In this document: positions 49,862 through 58,558 of the stretch, in pieces
How the letters are laid out: every line of letters starts with the position of its first letter
Position numbering within the stretch: position 1 is the stretch's first letter
Assembly: GCA_016713825.1 (NCBI GenBank)
Contig: JADJOJ010000011.1
Span: 186,001 to 250,000, forward strand
Length of the DNA: 64,000 nt
Source: Candidatus Leptofilum gracile
GTDB taxonomy: Bacteria; Chloroflexota; Anaerolineae; Promineifilales; Promineifilaceae
Direction: 5' to 3'
Notes under the pieces: model-generated
The model's database searches: none
Told to the model about the DNA's origin: nothing
Seen by the model: the letters and a program-made list of their open reading frames with translations, nothing else
Position numbers and translations under genes: made by a program

Positions 49862-50847
49862 TAATTTTTTAGCAGTGCTAGACGAGTGTGGGCTTCCTCT
49901 TTGCGGCTGAGGGCGTAAAGTGCGCCGTACCCTTCAATGACCAGCGAGGCGGCGACGAGGCCGTAGGGCACAGCTTGGGCCGGGTCGCTGGTGCGGGCCA
50001 GCCCCACCATGAAGCCGCCGCAAAAGCTGTCGCCCGCGCCGGTCACGTCCACCAGGCGTGGGTCGTGGGCGTGGTGAAAGGCGGGGAAGGGGGTGATGGT
50101 TTGGGTACGGCCGTTCACCAACAACACCCCCGCCGCGCCATTTTTTACCACCACCCACTGTGCTCCCCACTTTGTGAGCGTCAGCGCCGCCTCGCCTAAA
50201 TCCACGCCATCGCCAAACAGTGAGCGAATCTCCATCGCGCTGGGCAAAAAGACGTTAATCTGCGGCAAGATTTGCTGGATGTAGGCGGTGCGTTCGGGCA
50301 CCATGTACCGCTCGCCGGGGTCGAGGGTGATTTGCGGGATGCCCGCCTGCCGCAGCCGGGGCGGTACGTGAAGGTGGGTGGCTAAAGCGCTGGGGGAGAG
50401 GTGAACGGCCTGCACGTCACGCCATCTCTCCGGCCAATCTGCCGGGCGCAGGGCCAGCGGTTCGTAATTGTGCGGGTCGTCCTGGCCGGGGGTGGAATGG
50501 GCGTAGTCGCGCAGGGCGGCGGGCAGCGGCTGGCCGATGCGGGCAAAGTGGGCGGCGGGATTGGTGTCATCGCGACGGCCGTCTGGCAAATAGGCAAAAA
50601 AAGTGCGGTGATCCTGCGGCGTCTCCAGCCGTACCAGCCCGTCGATGCCGATTTGGTGTCCGGTGAGCGGCTCCAGCCACGGTTGCGGGTAGTTGCTGCC
50701 AATCCGTGCCCACAGGCTGACTGGCTCCTGCCACAGCGCTGCCCCCACCGCCGCGTACAGCCCGTTGCCGCCCACCATCTCCACCCGCGCCTCGCCGTCG
50801 TGGGTGATCAAATAATCAATTCGCATGCCGCCCGCAGTGACAAACAT
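49861..50847 (-). CDS. PfkB-family sugar kinase
   Basis: 328-residue ribokinase-like kinase. VEMVGGNGLYAAVGAALWQ is the sugar-binding GG region and VDVTGAGDSFCGGF the ATP/anion-hole signature with the catalytic Asp. It follows the SIS-domain gene on the same strand, with a 212-bp repeat-rich spacer between, suggesting that together they handle a phosphorylated or amino sugar (inference). FFAYLPDGRRDDTNPAAHFA in the middle is unusual for adenosine/ribokinase types; substrate not assigned. Confidence 0.88.
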   Translation of the reverse strand: MFVTAGGMRIDYLITHDGEARVEMVGGNGLYAAVGAALWQEPVSLWARIGSNYPQPWLEPLTGHQIGIDGLVRLETPQDHRTFFAYLPDGRRDDTNPAAHFARIGQPLPAALRDYAHSTPGQDDPHNYEPLALRPADWPERWRDVQAVHLSPSALATHLHVPPRLRQAGIPQITLDPGERYMVPERTAYIQQILPQINVFLPSAMEIRSLFGDGVDLGEAALTLTKWGAQWVVVKNGAAGVLLVNGRTQTITPFPAFHHAHDPRLVDVTGAGDSFCGGFMVGLARTSDPAQAVPYGLVAASLVIEGYGALYALSRKEEAHTRLALLKN

Positions 50848-50889
50848 AATTATCTCAATTGTGAGTGTTCCGCTCCGCCTATAGGGCAG

Positions 50890-51060
50890 CGCCGGCGTGG
50901 GGGGTTTTCAGTTGGGGGTCAAAATGACCCCAAAACTGAAAAAACCCAATCTTTCTCCCCGCACGGGGCGCGCAGCGCCCTCGTGCGGGATGCCTACTGA
51001 GCGGTTTGCCGAAATTACTCAATTACCCAATTACCCAATTACGATGTGTAATTGAGTAAT
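50890..51060. repeat. Composite hairpins between kinase and SIS genes
   Basis: TTTTCAGTTGGGGGTC / GACCCCAAAACTGAAAA (about 50909-50942), CCCGCACGGGGCGCG / CGCCCTCGTGCGGG (about 50958-50989), then AATTACTCAATTACCCAATT with GTAATTGAGTAATT (51015-51061), the last of the AATTGGG family. Three hairpins in a row fill the spacer. Confidence 0.8.
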
Positions 51061-52256
51061 TATCGCCTGACTTCGGTGATTTGTTCGCTGCTGCGGATGC
51101 GGGAGATGCCGCCGCCGCCTTCCACGCTGCGGCCGCCGCCGAAGCCGCGAAAGTACGGTTCGCCGAGCAGCTGGGCGCGGGTGGCGGCAAACAGGGTGCC
51201 CGGCAGGCAGGTGAGCAGCGGCGAGAAACATTCGCGGGTGGGCGGCCCTTCGGCTTGGCTCAGGGCTGGCGTTTCCCAGGCAAAATCCAGCTCTGGATGA
51301 TTGGCCAGGGCGCTGCCCTGCGGCGCAATCGCCGCCACCCGACGCCCGATCGCTTTGGCCGCCGTCACCAGTTCCAGCGCCCGCCCCTCATCCCAGCCGC
51401 CCGCACCGATGAACACGGTGGGCGTGGCCACCTGCCGCCCAAAGTATTGCAGATGGGCCCATTCTTCGGTGTCTTGGGCAACGGCCGTATCCCCACTTGC
51501 CTCCAAAACTTTGGCCGCACTAAACAGCGCCGTGCCGTAGTTTGGTCCGCTGCCGCAAAAGACAAACTGGTCGGCGTCGTGCCACGCCTCGGCGGCTTGC
51601 CGGGTCGCTTTGTCGCTGAGGGCGATGGTTTGGGCCATGCGATCGGCCGTGTGGGCCAGCTCGCGGCGCAGTTTGTTGGCTGCGGCTTTGCTGAGATGGC
51701 CGCGATTTTCGCCCAGCTGAATGGCGCACAGGTAGAGCGCCAGCTGCGAAGCGACGTAGCTGCGCGTGCCGGGCACAATCAGGCCTTGCAGTTCGGCGGG
51801 GAGGGGTGGAACGGCCGTTTCCACCACAAATTCTGCCGCTTGCCCCAGTGGGCCGGTGGGATTGCCGGTGAGGGCAACGGCCGTAGCGCCCGCCTGTTTG
51901 GCCAGGGCCATCGCCTCCACCGTGCGGCTCACCCCGCCGCTGACGGACACCGCCAGCACCAGGTTACTGCCCCGTCCCGTCTCTGGCAAAAAGCCGACAG
52001 CGTAGCGGGCAAACTGCAGCGCCGTCAGCGGTTCGCAGGGCAGACCAGCCAGCTGTTCAAAGGCCAGCTCGGCGTTGAGCGGGGCAAAGTAGCTGTCGCC
52101 GCAGCCGGTACTGAAGACGCGGCTGATTTTTTGGCTGAGGGCTGGGGTGAGGGTGTGACGAACGGCCGTAATCAACCCATCAATCATCGTTTCTACCATC
52201 TCTGGCAGGGTGTCTACCTGTTGGTGCAGCTGGGATCGTGCCATGCTTTTCTCCAT
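51060..52256 (-). CDS. SIS-domain sugar isomerase/deaminase-like protein
   Basis: 398 residues with two SIS phosphosugar-binding domains as in GlmS/AgaS/FrlB-like proteins but no glutaminase part. SIS1 has STGCGDSYFAPL and AVSVSGGVSRTVEA; SIS2 has FCGSGPNYGTALFSA and QDTEEWAHLQYF, the latter near the usual catalytic Glu. ETPALSQAEGPPTRE near residue 335 contains a coding copy of the CGCTCAAGC-type repeat. Likely works with the PfkB kinase downstream. Exact reaction unknown. Confidence 0.85.
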   Translation of the reverse strand: MEKSMARSQLHQQVDTLPEMVETMIDGLITAVRHTLTPALSQKISRVFSTGCGDSYFAPLNAELAFEQLAGLPCEPLTALQFARYAVGFLPETGRGSNLVLAVSVSGGVSRTVEAMALAKQAGATAVALTGNPTGPLGQAAEFVVETAVPPLPAELQGLIVPGTRSYVASQLALYLCAIQLGENRGHLSKAAANKLRRELAHTADRMAQTIALSDKATRQAAEAWHDADQFVFCGSGPNYGTALFSAAKVLEASGDTAVAQDTEEWAHLQYFGRQVATPTVFIGAGGWDEGRALELVTAAKAIGRRVAAIAPQGSALANHPELDFAWETPALSQAEGPPTRECFSPLLTCLPGTLFAATRAQLLGEPYFRGFGGGRSVEGGGGISRIRSSEQITEVRR

Positions 52257-52378
52257 TTTGGGACGCGGATGAACGCGGATTTTTAGTTTGTTGTGGTTGG
52301 AGAGGCTACAGCGAATCTGAGAAATTAACGAATGAATAGTGCCAGAAAAAATTCACTTCTTTCTCCAATTTGCTGTGC

Positions 52379-53431
52379 TCATTTTTGCGCCAAAATCAGA
52401 TCGTGGATTTGCCAGCCGAGGGCACCGGCGCACCAGCTTTGGTTGCCCAGGATCACCACGTCCAGCGCCTGGTCGGGGTAATGGTAGAGGCGGCAGCTTG
52501 CGCCATCTTCCTCGCCGGTGTGGCCCCAGCGCAGCAGCTGGTTTTGCTGGCTGAAGACAAACTCGTTGCCGAAGCCATAATGCCAAAAGTAGCCGCGCAT
52601 CGGTTCGCTGTCTTGCAAAATTTTGGGGGTGAGCATGGCCTGGGTGAGATGTGGGGAGAGGAAACGGCCGTTCCGTAACCCCACACTAAACCGCTGCAAA
52701 TCCACCGCCGAGGCCACCGCCCCGCCATCCGCCGCCGCCGAGGAGGTGGTGCTGTACACATTCTTGCGCCAGCCGCCGTTTTCGGCCACGTACCCTTCTG
52801 CCAGATTGGGGGCGATGGCGTCCAGGGCAATAAAATCTGCGCCAGCCATGCCCGCCGGGGCAAAAACGTGCTGGCGAATCGCCTCAAAATAATCCAGTCC
52901 CGTCGCCGCTTCGATGGCCAGCCCCAGCAAAATGTAGCCTGCGTTGTTGTACTGGTACCGCTCGCCCGCGCCAAAGTTGGGCGCTTTCTGGCTGAACAGC
53001 GGCAGATAATCGGCGTTTTGGCGCAGCAGGTAAAGCGGCTGTTCGCGGCAAAGCGCAGCCCAATCCGCCTCCCAGGTTGCGCTCTCCTCAAACCAGTCGG
53101 CGATGCCGGAACTCATGGTGAGCAGGTGAAAAATGGTGACGTTTGCGGGGATACTGGTCTGGCTGAGGGCCAGCAGGTTGTGGATGGGGGTGTCGAGCGT
53201 GAATTTATGTTGGGCGATGAGCTGGAGGGTGGCAACGGCCGTAAACATCTTGCCAATCGACGCCAGCCGGAAGCGGGTGTCCAGCGTGTTGGCAATGCCA
53301 AAGCCGCGGTGCGCCAGGCCAAACGCTTGCTGATAAATTGGCTCGTCCGCCTGCCACAGGGCCACGACGCCGGAAAACTCATCGGCGTCAGCTTTGGTTT
53401 GGATGAGATCGGGCAATTTTGAAGTTAACAT
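52379..53431 (-). CDS. Serine beta-lactamase-fold hydrolase
   Basis: 350 residues from the ATG at 53431. Class C beta-lactamase/esterase fold: nucleophile in LASIGKMF (SxxK), YNN-type Tyr in YQYNNAGYILLG and a late HTGEEDG in place of KTG. Without a signal peptide it is probably cytosolic, which fits an esterase or D-amino peptidase rather than an antibiotic lactamase. Bases 52257-52378 upstream of the SIS gene carry a GGATGAACGCGGAT repeat and nothing else. Confidence 0.88.
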   Translation of the reverse strand: MLTSKLPDLIQTKADADEFSGVVALWQADEPIYQQAFGLAHRGFGIANTLDTRFRLASIGKMFTAVATLQLIAQHKFTLDTPIHNLLALSQTSIPANVTIFHLLTMSSGIADWFEESATWEADWAALCREQPLYLLRQNADYLPLFSQKAPNFGAGERYQYNNAGYILLGLAIEAATGLDYFEAIRQHVFAPAGMAGADFIALDAIAPNLAEGYVAENGGWRKNVYSTTSSAAADGGAVASAVDLQRFSVGLRNGRFLSPHLTQAMLTPKILQDSEPMRGYFWHYGFGNEFVFSQQNQLLRWGHTGEEDGASCRLYHYPDQALDVVILGNQSWCAGALGWQIHDLILAQK

Positions 53432-53446
53432 AAAAATATCCAAATA

Positions 53447-53594
53447 CCTCTGAGGTTTAGTTGTGAATAAAAAAATAAATCAGGTAATGTGCTTCGGCCG
53501 GTCTCCTGACCGTGCCGGCTGGTGGCGCGGTCAGGAGACCGGCCACAGCGTTACGCGATTATTTACTTAAACTACAAGCAAACCTCAGAGGTCT
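53447..53594. repeat. Nested palindrome with CCTCAGAGG outer arms
   Basis: Outer arms ACCTCTGAGGTTT and AAACCTCAGAGGT near 53447 and 53581; inner arms GGCCGGTCTCCTGACCG and CGGTCAGGAGACCGGCC are perfect 17-bp complements near 53496-53544. The outer word is the same as the palindrome embedded in ileS. Confidence 0.88.
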
Positions 53595-53599
53595 ACAAA

Positions 53600-54484
53600 C
53601 TATTTGGTGCTTTCGACGCGCTGCCAGAGGGTGGTTAACGGCCGTTTCATCACCCTTACCCGCCAAAACACCAGCCCCCACAAATGCAGCCGCGCCGCAA
53701 AGAGCAGCAGCGTCCACCCCAGCTCGCGGGGGGAGCGGGCAAATTTGAGGGCGAGGCTGCTGCCTTGCTGCGCTTCAAGTTTGGCGGAGCGCATGGAGTA
53801 GGGGGAATTGCGCACAGTGTCTTGCGCGTAGCCACCAGCGGAGCGTACCTTTTGCCGCAGCCAGTCGGCGTAGGTGGTGGGGTACTTTACATAAACGGCC
53901 GCTTCCGGCGCGTACCGAATGGTGAATCCCTGCTCGGCAATGCGGTGGGAGATGACGGCGTCTTCGGCCAGGGCATCTTCCGGGATGGGGGGGATGAGGC
54001 TGCGGCGGGCGGCAAAGAGATAGCCGGAGCAGAGCAAGAAGCTGCCTGCGGCATCGCGGGCTAGCCGGGTTTGGTGGGCTCCTTCCACCAGCAGGTGAGA
54101 CCAGTAACCAAATTTGGTGTTGCGGGGGCTGTGGGAAAACGGCCGTCCCGTCACCGCCCCCACTTTTTCAGCCGCAAACGGGGCCAGCAGGGGCGCAATC
54201 GCCAGGTTGCCAATCCGCACATCCCCATCGCTAAAAATCACGATCTCCCCCTGCGCCACCTGCAAGCCGAGGTTCAGCGCAGCGGGCTTGCCGCGTCGCG
54301 CTGGCTCTGGCACATGGCGGATTTGGGGGAATTGGGCGGCGTATTGGTGAACAACGGCCGTTGTCTCCGCATCCGGGCACACCACCAGAATCTCACTTTC
54401 AGGCGGCAGTTGGGCCAAAAAAGCATCCAGGGCGGGGCCAAGGGTAGCGGCTTCGCGGTAGGCGGTTATGAGTACAGAAATCAT
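53600..54484 (-). CDS. Family 2 glycosyltransferase
   Basis: 294-residue GT-A glycosyltransferase. SVLITAYREAATLGPALDAF opens the nucleotide-binding half, FSDGDVRI has the metal-binding DxD, ALAEDAVISHRI the general base region and WLRQKVRSAGGY a QxxRW-like block. A hydrophobic C-terminal stretch (GWTLLLFAARLHLWGLVFW) probably anchors it to the membrane. It resembles hyaluronan/cellulose synthase-like enzymes; product unknown. Next to the M50-like membrane protein gene. Confidence 0.9.
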   Translation of the reverse strand: MISVLITAYREAATLGPALDAFLAQLPPESEILVVCPDAETTAVVHQYAAQFPQIRHVPEPARRGKPAALNLGLQVAQGEIVIFSDGDVRIGNLAIAPLLAPFAAEKVGAVTGRPFSHSPRNTKFGYWSHLLVEGAHQTRLARDAAGSFLLCSGYLFAARRSLIPPIPEDALAEDAVISHRIAEQGFTIRYAPEAAVYVKYPTTYADWLRQKVRSAGGYAQDTVRNSPYSMRSAKLEAQQGSSLALKFARSPRELGWTLLLFAARLHLWGLVFWRVRVMKRPLTTLWQRVESTK

Positions 54485-54501
54485 TTGCTTGTGGCGAGAA
54501 T

Positions 54502-55290
54502 TTAGGCGGAATCGGATTGGCCGTACACCACCGAAACACCCTTGGCGCGGCCAACCAAACCTTCGATCCCAGCGATGAGGGCCATGAAGAGGAGATTCAC
54601 CCCAATCGCCATAGAGAGCGCCAGCCCCAGGTAGCCAAAAACGGTGGCAGCGGGTCCGGCCAGATTATCAATAATGACGCCGGTCCAGCCCAACAGGGAC
54701 AAAACCAGGCCCGCCACCAGCATCGTCAGCAAAAAGGCGGGCCAGGCGCGGCGGTCGGAGCGGCTGGGCATCATGCCGTTGGCGATGGCGAAGAGCAGGT
54801 AGAGCCAGAGCAGAAAGTCGGGGGTTTGGTATACCTGGGTTAGCGCGGCGATCAGCGCTTCTAGCTCGCCCGATTGGAAGGCGGCGGTGAGCTGGGTGAC
54901 GCTAAAGACGCGGAAACCAATGAGGAGGATGACGGCCGTTCCCATAATCAACGGCGCACCCCCAATCAAGCTCTCGCGGATGGGGCCGAGCGTGCGACCT
55001 TTGAAATATTCCACGTAGCCCAGCTGCACCGTGCCATCCGGCTGCATTTTGGGGATGATAGAGAAGCCGCCGGTGCGCACGCCTAAAAAAGTGGCCGCCA
55101 GCCAATGGCTGAGCTCATGCAAAAAGACGCCCGGCAGCAGGACGATGGCGTACAAAATCACTGCCCGCTCTGGCTTGCCCATCAGCAGCAGCGAGATGCC
55201 ATGCAGGTGGGTATGAATCCAGCGCTGCATGAGCAGCAGGATGATGAGGGCAAATGCGACCCAAAAGAAGGAGATGATGGTGCTGCTCAT
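54502..55290 (-). CDS. HExxH membrane protein, M50-like
   Basis: 262 residues from the ATG at 55290 (the frame runs to 55374 through a repeat). About six membrane helices; the first after the anchor bears VFLHELSHWLAATFLG, an HExxH zinc motif inside a helix as in site-2 proteases. The second M50 motif (NPxPxxPLDG) was not recognised, so it may be a distant or inactive relative. GGIAEREGLV-type PDZ not present. Co-directional with the glycosyltransferase gene, 17 bp apart. Confidence 0.75.
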   Translation of the reverse strand: MSSTIISFFWVAFALIILLLMQRWIHTHLHGISLLLMGKPERAVILYAIVLLPGVFLHELSHWLAATFLGVRTGGFSIIPKMQPDGTVQLGYVEYFKGRTLGPIRESLIGGAPLIMGTAVILLIGFRVFSVTQLTAAFQSGELEALIAALTQVYQTPDFLLWLYLLFAIANGMMPSRSDRRAWPAFLLTMLVAGLVLSLLGWTGVIIDNLAGPAATVFGYLGLALSMAIGVNLLFMALIAGIEGLVGRAKGVSVVYGQSDSA

Positions 55291-55486
55291 AATTTCCCTG
55301 GCTGTGCCAAAATGAACCATTTCGTGTCTGTCATACTCGCGAAAGCGGGTACCCATCTTCTTGCCATAAAACATGGATGCCCGCCTGCGCGGCCATGACA
55401 GTTTACAGCCGCAGATTCTTTTCGCGTTGAAAAAACCCAGAAAGAATCCGTGGCCACGGGTGGCTCTACTGAAAAAAGGGTGATTT

Positions 55487-55567
55487 CACCGCAGAGGCGC
55501 GGAGACCGCAAAGATTTTCTCTGGTAATCTTTAAAACGCTGCGTCCTTTGCGTCTTTGTGGTTTGTT
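55487..55567. repeat. 'CACCGCAGAGGCGCGGAG' palindrome, copy 2
   Basis: ACCGCAGAGGCGCGGAGACC and TGCGTCCTTTGCGTCTTTGT are the arms, with an A/T-rich centre. Located after tpiA, where it could end the transcript. Same family as 49804 and 58476. Confidence 0.8.
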
Positions 55568-55589
55568 TTTTCAGTGGACTCACGGGTTA

Positions 55590-56342
55590 TTAAACGGCGT
55601 TTTTCACCAGATCCACGAAGCTCGCTTTGAGGCTGGCGCCGCCGACGAGTGCGCCGTCGATGTCTGGCTGGGCCATGTAGTCGGCGATGTTGTTTTCATT
55701 GGCGCTGCCGCCGTATTGAATGCGCACTTTTTGGGCCGTTTCTTCGCCAAACATCTCGGCGATGGGGCCGCGCACGCTGAGGCCGATGATGCTGCCCGCC
55801 TGGGCGGCGCTGGCGGATTTGCCGGTGCCGATCGCCCAAATCGGTTCGTAGGCGATGACGAGCCCAGCGACCTGTTCGGCCGTCAGGCCAGCCAGCGCGG
55901 CCCGCACCTGCCCGCTGACAAATGCTTGCGTCTCGCCCGCTTCGTTCTGGGCCAGCGTTTCACCGACGCAGATGATCGGGATGAGACCGTGGGCCAGGGC
56001 GGCTTTGGCTTTTTTGTTCACGCCTTCGTCGGTTTCGTTGAAATATTCGCGCCGCTCAGAGTGGCCGATGATGACGTAGCTGCAGAACGGGGTGAGCATG
56101 TTGGGGGCGCATTCGCCAGTGTAGGCACCGCTTTCGGCAAAGTGCATGTTTTGCGCGCCAACGCCGATGTCGGTGGCTTGCAGCGCTTCGGCCACGCCGG
56201 GCAGGGCGAGGAACGGGGGACAGACTACTTTGTCTACGCCTTTGATCTGGCTGAGGCCGTTACGAATTTCACGAACAAACTCAACGGCTTCAGCGGCCGT
56301 TTTATTCATTTTCCAGTTTCCAGCAATAATTGGGGTACGCAT
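55590..56342 (-). CDS. tpiA: Triosephosphate isomerase
   Basis: 250-residue glycolytic isomerase of dihydroxyacetone phosphate and glyceraldehyde 3-phosphate. Catalytic Lys in IIAGNWKMNK, His in IIGHSERRE, Glu in IAYEPIWAIGTG; the phosphate loop is IQYGGSANENN and the C-terminal block GALVGGASL. The frame opens at 56414 within a repeat; AAGGAG before the ATG at 56342 sets the start. It stands apart from other glycolytic genes. Confidence 0.97.
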   Translation of the reverse strand: MRTPIIAGNWKMNKTAAEAVEFVREIRNGLSQIKGVDKVVCPPFLALPGVAEALQATDIGVGAQNMHFAESGAYTGECAPNMLTPFCSYVIIGHSERREYFNETDEGVNKKAKAALAHGLIPIICVGETLAQNEAGETQAFVSGQVRAALAGLTAEQVAGLVIAYEPIWAIGTGKSASAAQAGSIIGLSVRGPIAEMFGEETAQKVRIQYGGSANENNIADYMAQPDIDGALVGGASLKASFVDLVKNAV

Positions 56343-56358
56343 GACTCTCCTTGTAAAT

Positions 56359-56390
56359 GGGACGCGGATAAACGCGGATGAACGCAGATT
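56359..56390. repeat. 'GCGGATAAACGCGGATGAACG' repeat
   Basis: Direct GCGGAT(A/G)AACG units upstream of tpiA; the complementary form is at 37548-37575 and another direct copy at 52262-52285. Confidence 0.7.
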
Positions 56391-56446
56391 TAATTCTGGT
56401 AAATCGGTGCCCAAATTGCGTCAATCTGCCGATTAAGATTCTTTTT

Positions 56447-58282
56447 TTACGGCCGTAATTCTACGATGTTTTGCTCGATTCGGGTAGCCAGCCAGACGGG
56501 CGGCTCGTGCTGAAACGCTTCTTCCAGCGTGGCCAGGGCTTCATCGGTGCGGTCCAATTCTTGCAAAAGTTGGGCCTTTACAAAGAGGAGGTCAGCGGCA
56601 AAACGGCCGTCGTCCATGGCGGTGGGTGCTTCTAGCAGGGGGAGGGCCAGGCGGGTACGGCCGTTGTCAAACAGCACGTACGCTTCACCAATGGCGATGG
56701 TGGTGGGGTGGTGGTCATCTTGGCGCAGCAGGACGATGTACTCCTCCACCCGGCGACCGGAGGTGTCGTTGAGCAGGTAGGCCATCATCAAGCTTTGCTG
56801 GATTTCAAAATCCTGCCGGAAGCGGTTCAGCCCTTCTTCTAGCACCACGATGGCCAGTTCGTACTGTTGTTGCTCCAGCAGCCGGTTGGCCAGCACGTTG
56901 AGGCCCAGCGGCACGCGGGTGCGCTGCACCACTTCGCGCATGACGGTGCGGGCATCTTCGTCGCGGCTGTCGCGCAGGTAGGCGGCGGCCAGCTCGGCGG
57001 CGATGACATTGTTTTCTGGGTTTTCGGCGTAGAGCGGCTCCAATTCTTCAACCGGGCGCACCACGACGGGCAGTTCAACGTTGGCCGGGTCATTTTCGGG
57101 TATTTCTGCGGGGACCAGCTCTGGCTCGTCAACAATTTCGCCGGGCGGGCTGCTTGCCTCGCGGGGAATTTCCCGGTTGCGCAGGACCACAAAGATGAGG
57201 CTGGCCAGGATGATCATGCCCAAAATGATGCCGATACCGACGAGGAGAAACGGCCGTTTCGGTTTCCCAACGGGCGCGGGCTGGGGGGTGACATTGCTGG
57301 GGGCGTTGTCCAGGTTGGGCAGGGGCGCGGCCCCTTCGGTTCCGCTCAGAACGGCCGCTTCGGCTCCGCTCAGGGCAAGCGTAGCCAAGGGCTGCGTTTT
57401 CTTTTCGGTGTCGGCGGGCAAAACGGGGGCACCCGCCGGGCCGATTTTGCTGGGTGCGTCTTGCAGCGCGTCTTTGAAGGCGGTTACAAATTCGCCAGCG
57501 GTAGCGTACCGCTCGGCTGGCTCTTTGCTGAGCACTTTCAGCAGCACCAGCTCCAGCGCTGGGCTGATTTTGTCGTTGAGGCTGCTGGGCAGCGGCGGCG
57601 GGTCGAAAATTTGGGAGTGGATGACGGAGTAACCCGTGTCGGAAGCGAAGGGGACGCGCCCGGTGACCATCTCATACAGCACAATGCCGAAGGAGTAGAT
57701 ATCGGTACGGCCGTCCAAATCCACATTGCCCTTGGCCTGTTCTGGTGAAATGTATTGCGGCGTGCCCATGATCATATCCTGCGACATCGTGGATTCGCCC
57801 GATTGGGTAATGCGCGCCAGGCCAAAATCGGCAATAAACACGCCGCCGCCGGAGGTGAGCAAAATGTTCGACGGCTTGACGTCCCGGTGCAGCACGCCTT
57901 GCTTGTGGGCGTAATCCAGCCCGTCGGCCACGCGGCTGGCAATGCGGATCATCTCTTGAGTGGCAAGCGTGCCCTGGCTTAGCCGCTCTTTGAGCGTTTC
58001 CCCCTGCACAAAGCGCATGACGAGGTACGGGTAGCCTTCGTGCTCGGCAAAATCGTAGACGGGGACGATGTTGGGATGTTCCAGCCGGGCCACCACCTGC
58101 GCCTCGCGGGTGAAGCGGCGCAGGAAGCTGTCGTCGTCCTTGAAGACGGCATGCAGCACTTTGATGGCGCGGTAGCGGTCCAGCCGCTCGTGGTACGCCT
58201 TGTAGACGGTGGCCATACCGCCCTGGCCTAGCTTTTCTTCTATGCGGTAACTGCCGACAATGGACCCTGGTTCAAAACTCAT
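56447..58282 (-). CDS. Membrane Ser/Thr protein kinase with extracytoplasmic repeats
   Basis: 611 residues from the ATG at 58282 (frame open to 58315). Hanks-type kinase: GQGGMATVYKA loop, K41 in AIKVLH, HRDVKPSN (D134), ADFGLA (D152) and GTPQYISPEQA. A Pro/Ala-rich linker holds coding copies of a CGCTCAG-type repeat (ALSGAEAAVLSGTEG), then a helix at 344-367 and a C-terminal TPR-like domain predicted outside the cell. Likely senses an outside cue and phosphorylates cytosolic targets. No phosphatase is adjacent. Confidence 0.92.
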   Translation of the reverse strand: MSFEPGSIVGSYRIEEKLGQGGMATVYKAYHERLDRYRAIKVLHAVFKDDDSFLRRFTREAQVVARLEHPNIVPVYDFAEHEGYPYLVMRFVQGETLKERLSQGTLATQEMIRIASRVADGLDYAHKQGVLHRDVKPSNILLTSGGGVFIADFGLARITQSGESTMSQDMIMGTPQYISPEQAKGNVDLDGRTDIYSFGIVLYEMVTGRVPFASDTGYSVIHSQIFDPPPLPSSLNDKISPALELVLLKVLSKEPAERYATAGEFVTAFKDALQDAPSKIGPAGAPVLPADTEKKTQPLATLALSGAEAAVLSGTEGAAPLPNLDNAPSNVTPQPAPVGKPKRPFLLVGIGIILGMIILASLIFVVLRNREIPREASSPPGEIVDEPELVPAEIPENDPANVELPVVVRPVEELEPLYAENPENNVIAAELAAAYLRDSRDEDARTVMREVVQRTRVPLGLNVLANRLLEQQQYELAIVVLEEGLNRFRQDFEIQQSLMMAYLLNDTSGRRVEEYIVLLRQDDHHPTTIAIGEAYVLFDNGRTRLALPLLEAPTAMDDGRFAADLLFVKAQLLQELDRTDEALATLEEAFQHEPPVWLATRIEQNIVELRP

Positions 58283-58330
58283 GATGGAATTATAGGAAAT
58301 GGTGGTTAAGGGCACAAGAAGGGGGTGTAA

Positions 58331-58375
58331 ACCATTTGTAATGGTTAATTGTAAATGGTAAATGGTGAATGGTTT
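58331..58375. repeat. 'AAATGGTTAAT' iterated repeat
   Basis: Units such as GTAAATGGT, GGTTAATTGTAAATGGT and GTGAATGGTT; complementary to the words at 24240-24297. In the divergent spacer between the kinase and thioredoxin genes. Confidence 0.7.
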
Positions 58376-58475
58376 TGTTGTTTGTAACGGTGTTGGTTTG
58401 GAGATTTTGACCTAATGTTTATGTTTGGCGGGTACACTACGGCCGTTTACAAACCAAATTTAAACTTAAAAAGCA

Positions 58476-58545
58476 AACCGCAAAGACGCAGAGAACGCAA
58501 AGTTTTTCTTTCTCTGCGCCCTCCGCGCCTCTGCGGTGAAAAAAT
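58476..58545. repeat. 'CCGCAAAGACGCAGAG' palindrome, copy 3
   Basis: ACCGCAAAGACGCAGAGAAC and TCTCTGCGCCCTCCGCGCC plus CTCTGCGGT form the arms. It lies 14 bp before the thioredoxin start, so it would be part of the mRNA leader and might hide or expose the ribosome site ATTGAGGAAAA. Confidence 0.82.
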
Positions 58546-58558
58546 TGAGGAAAATCAG

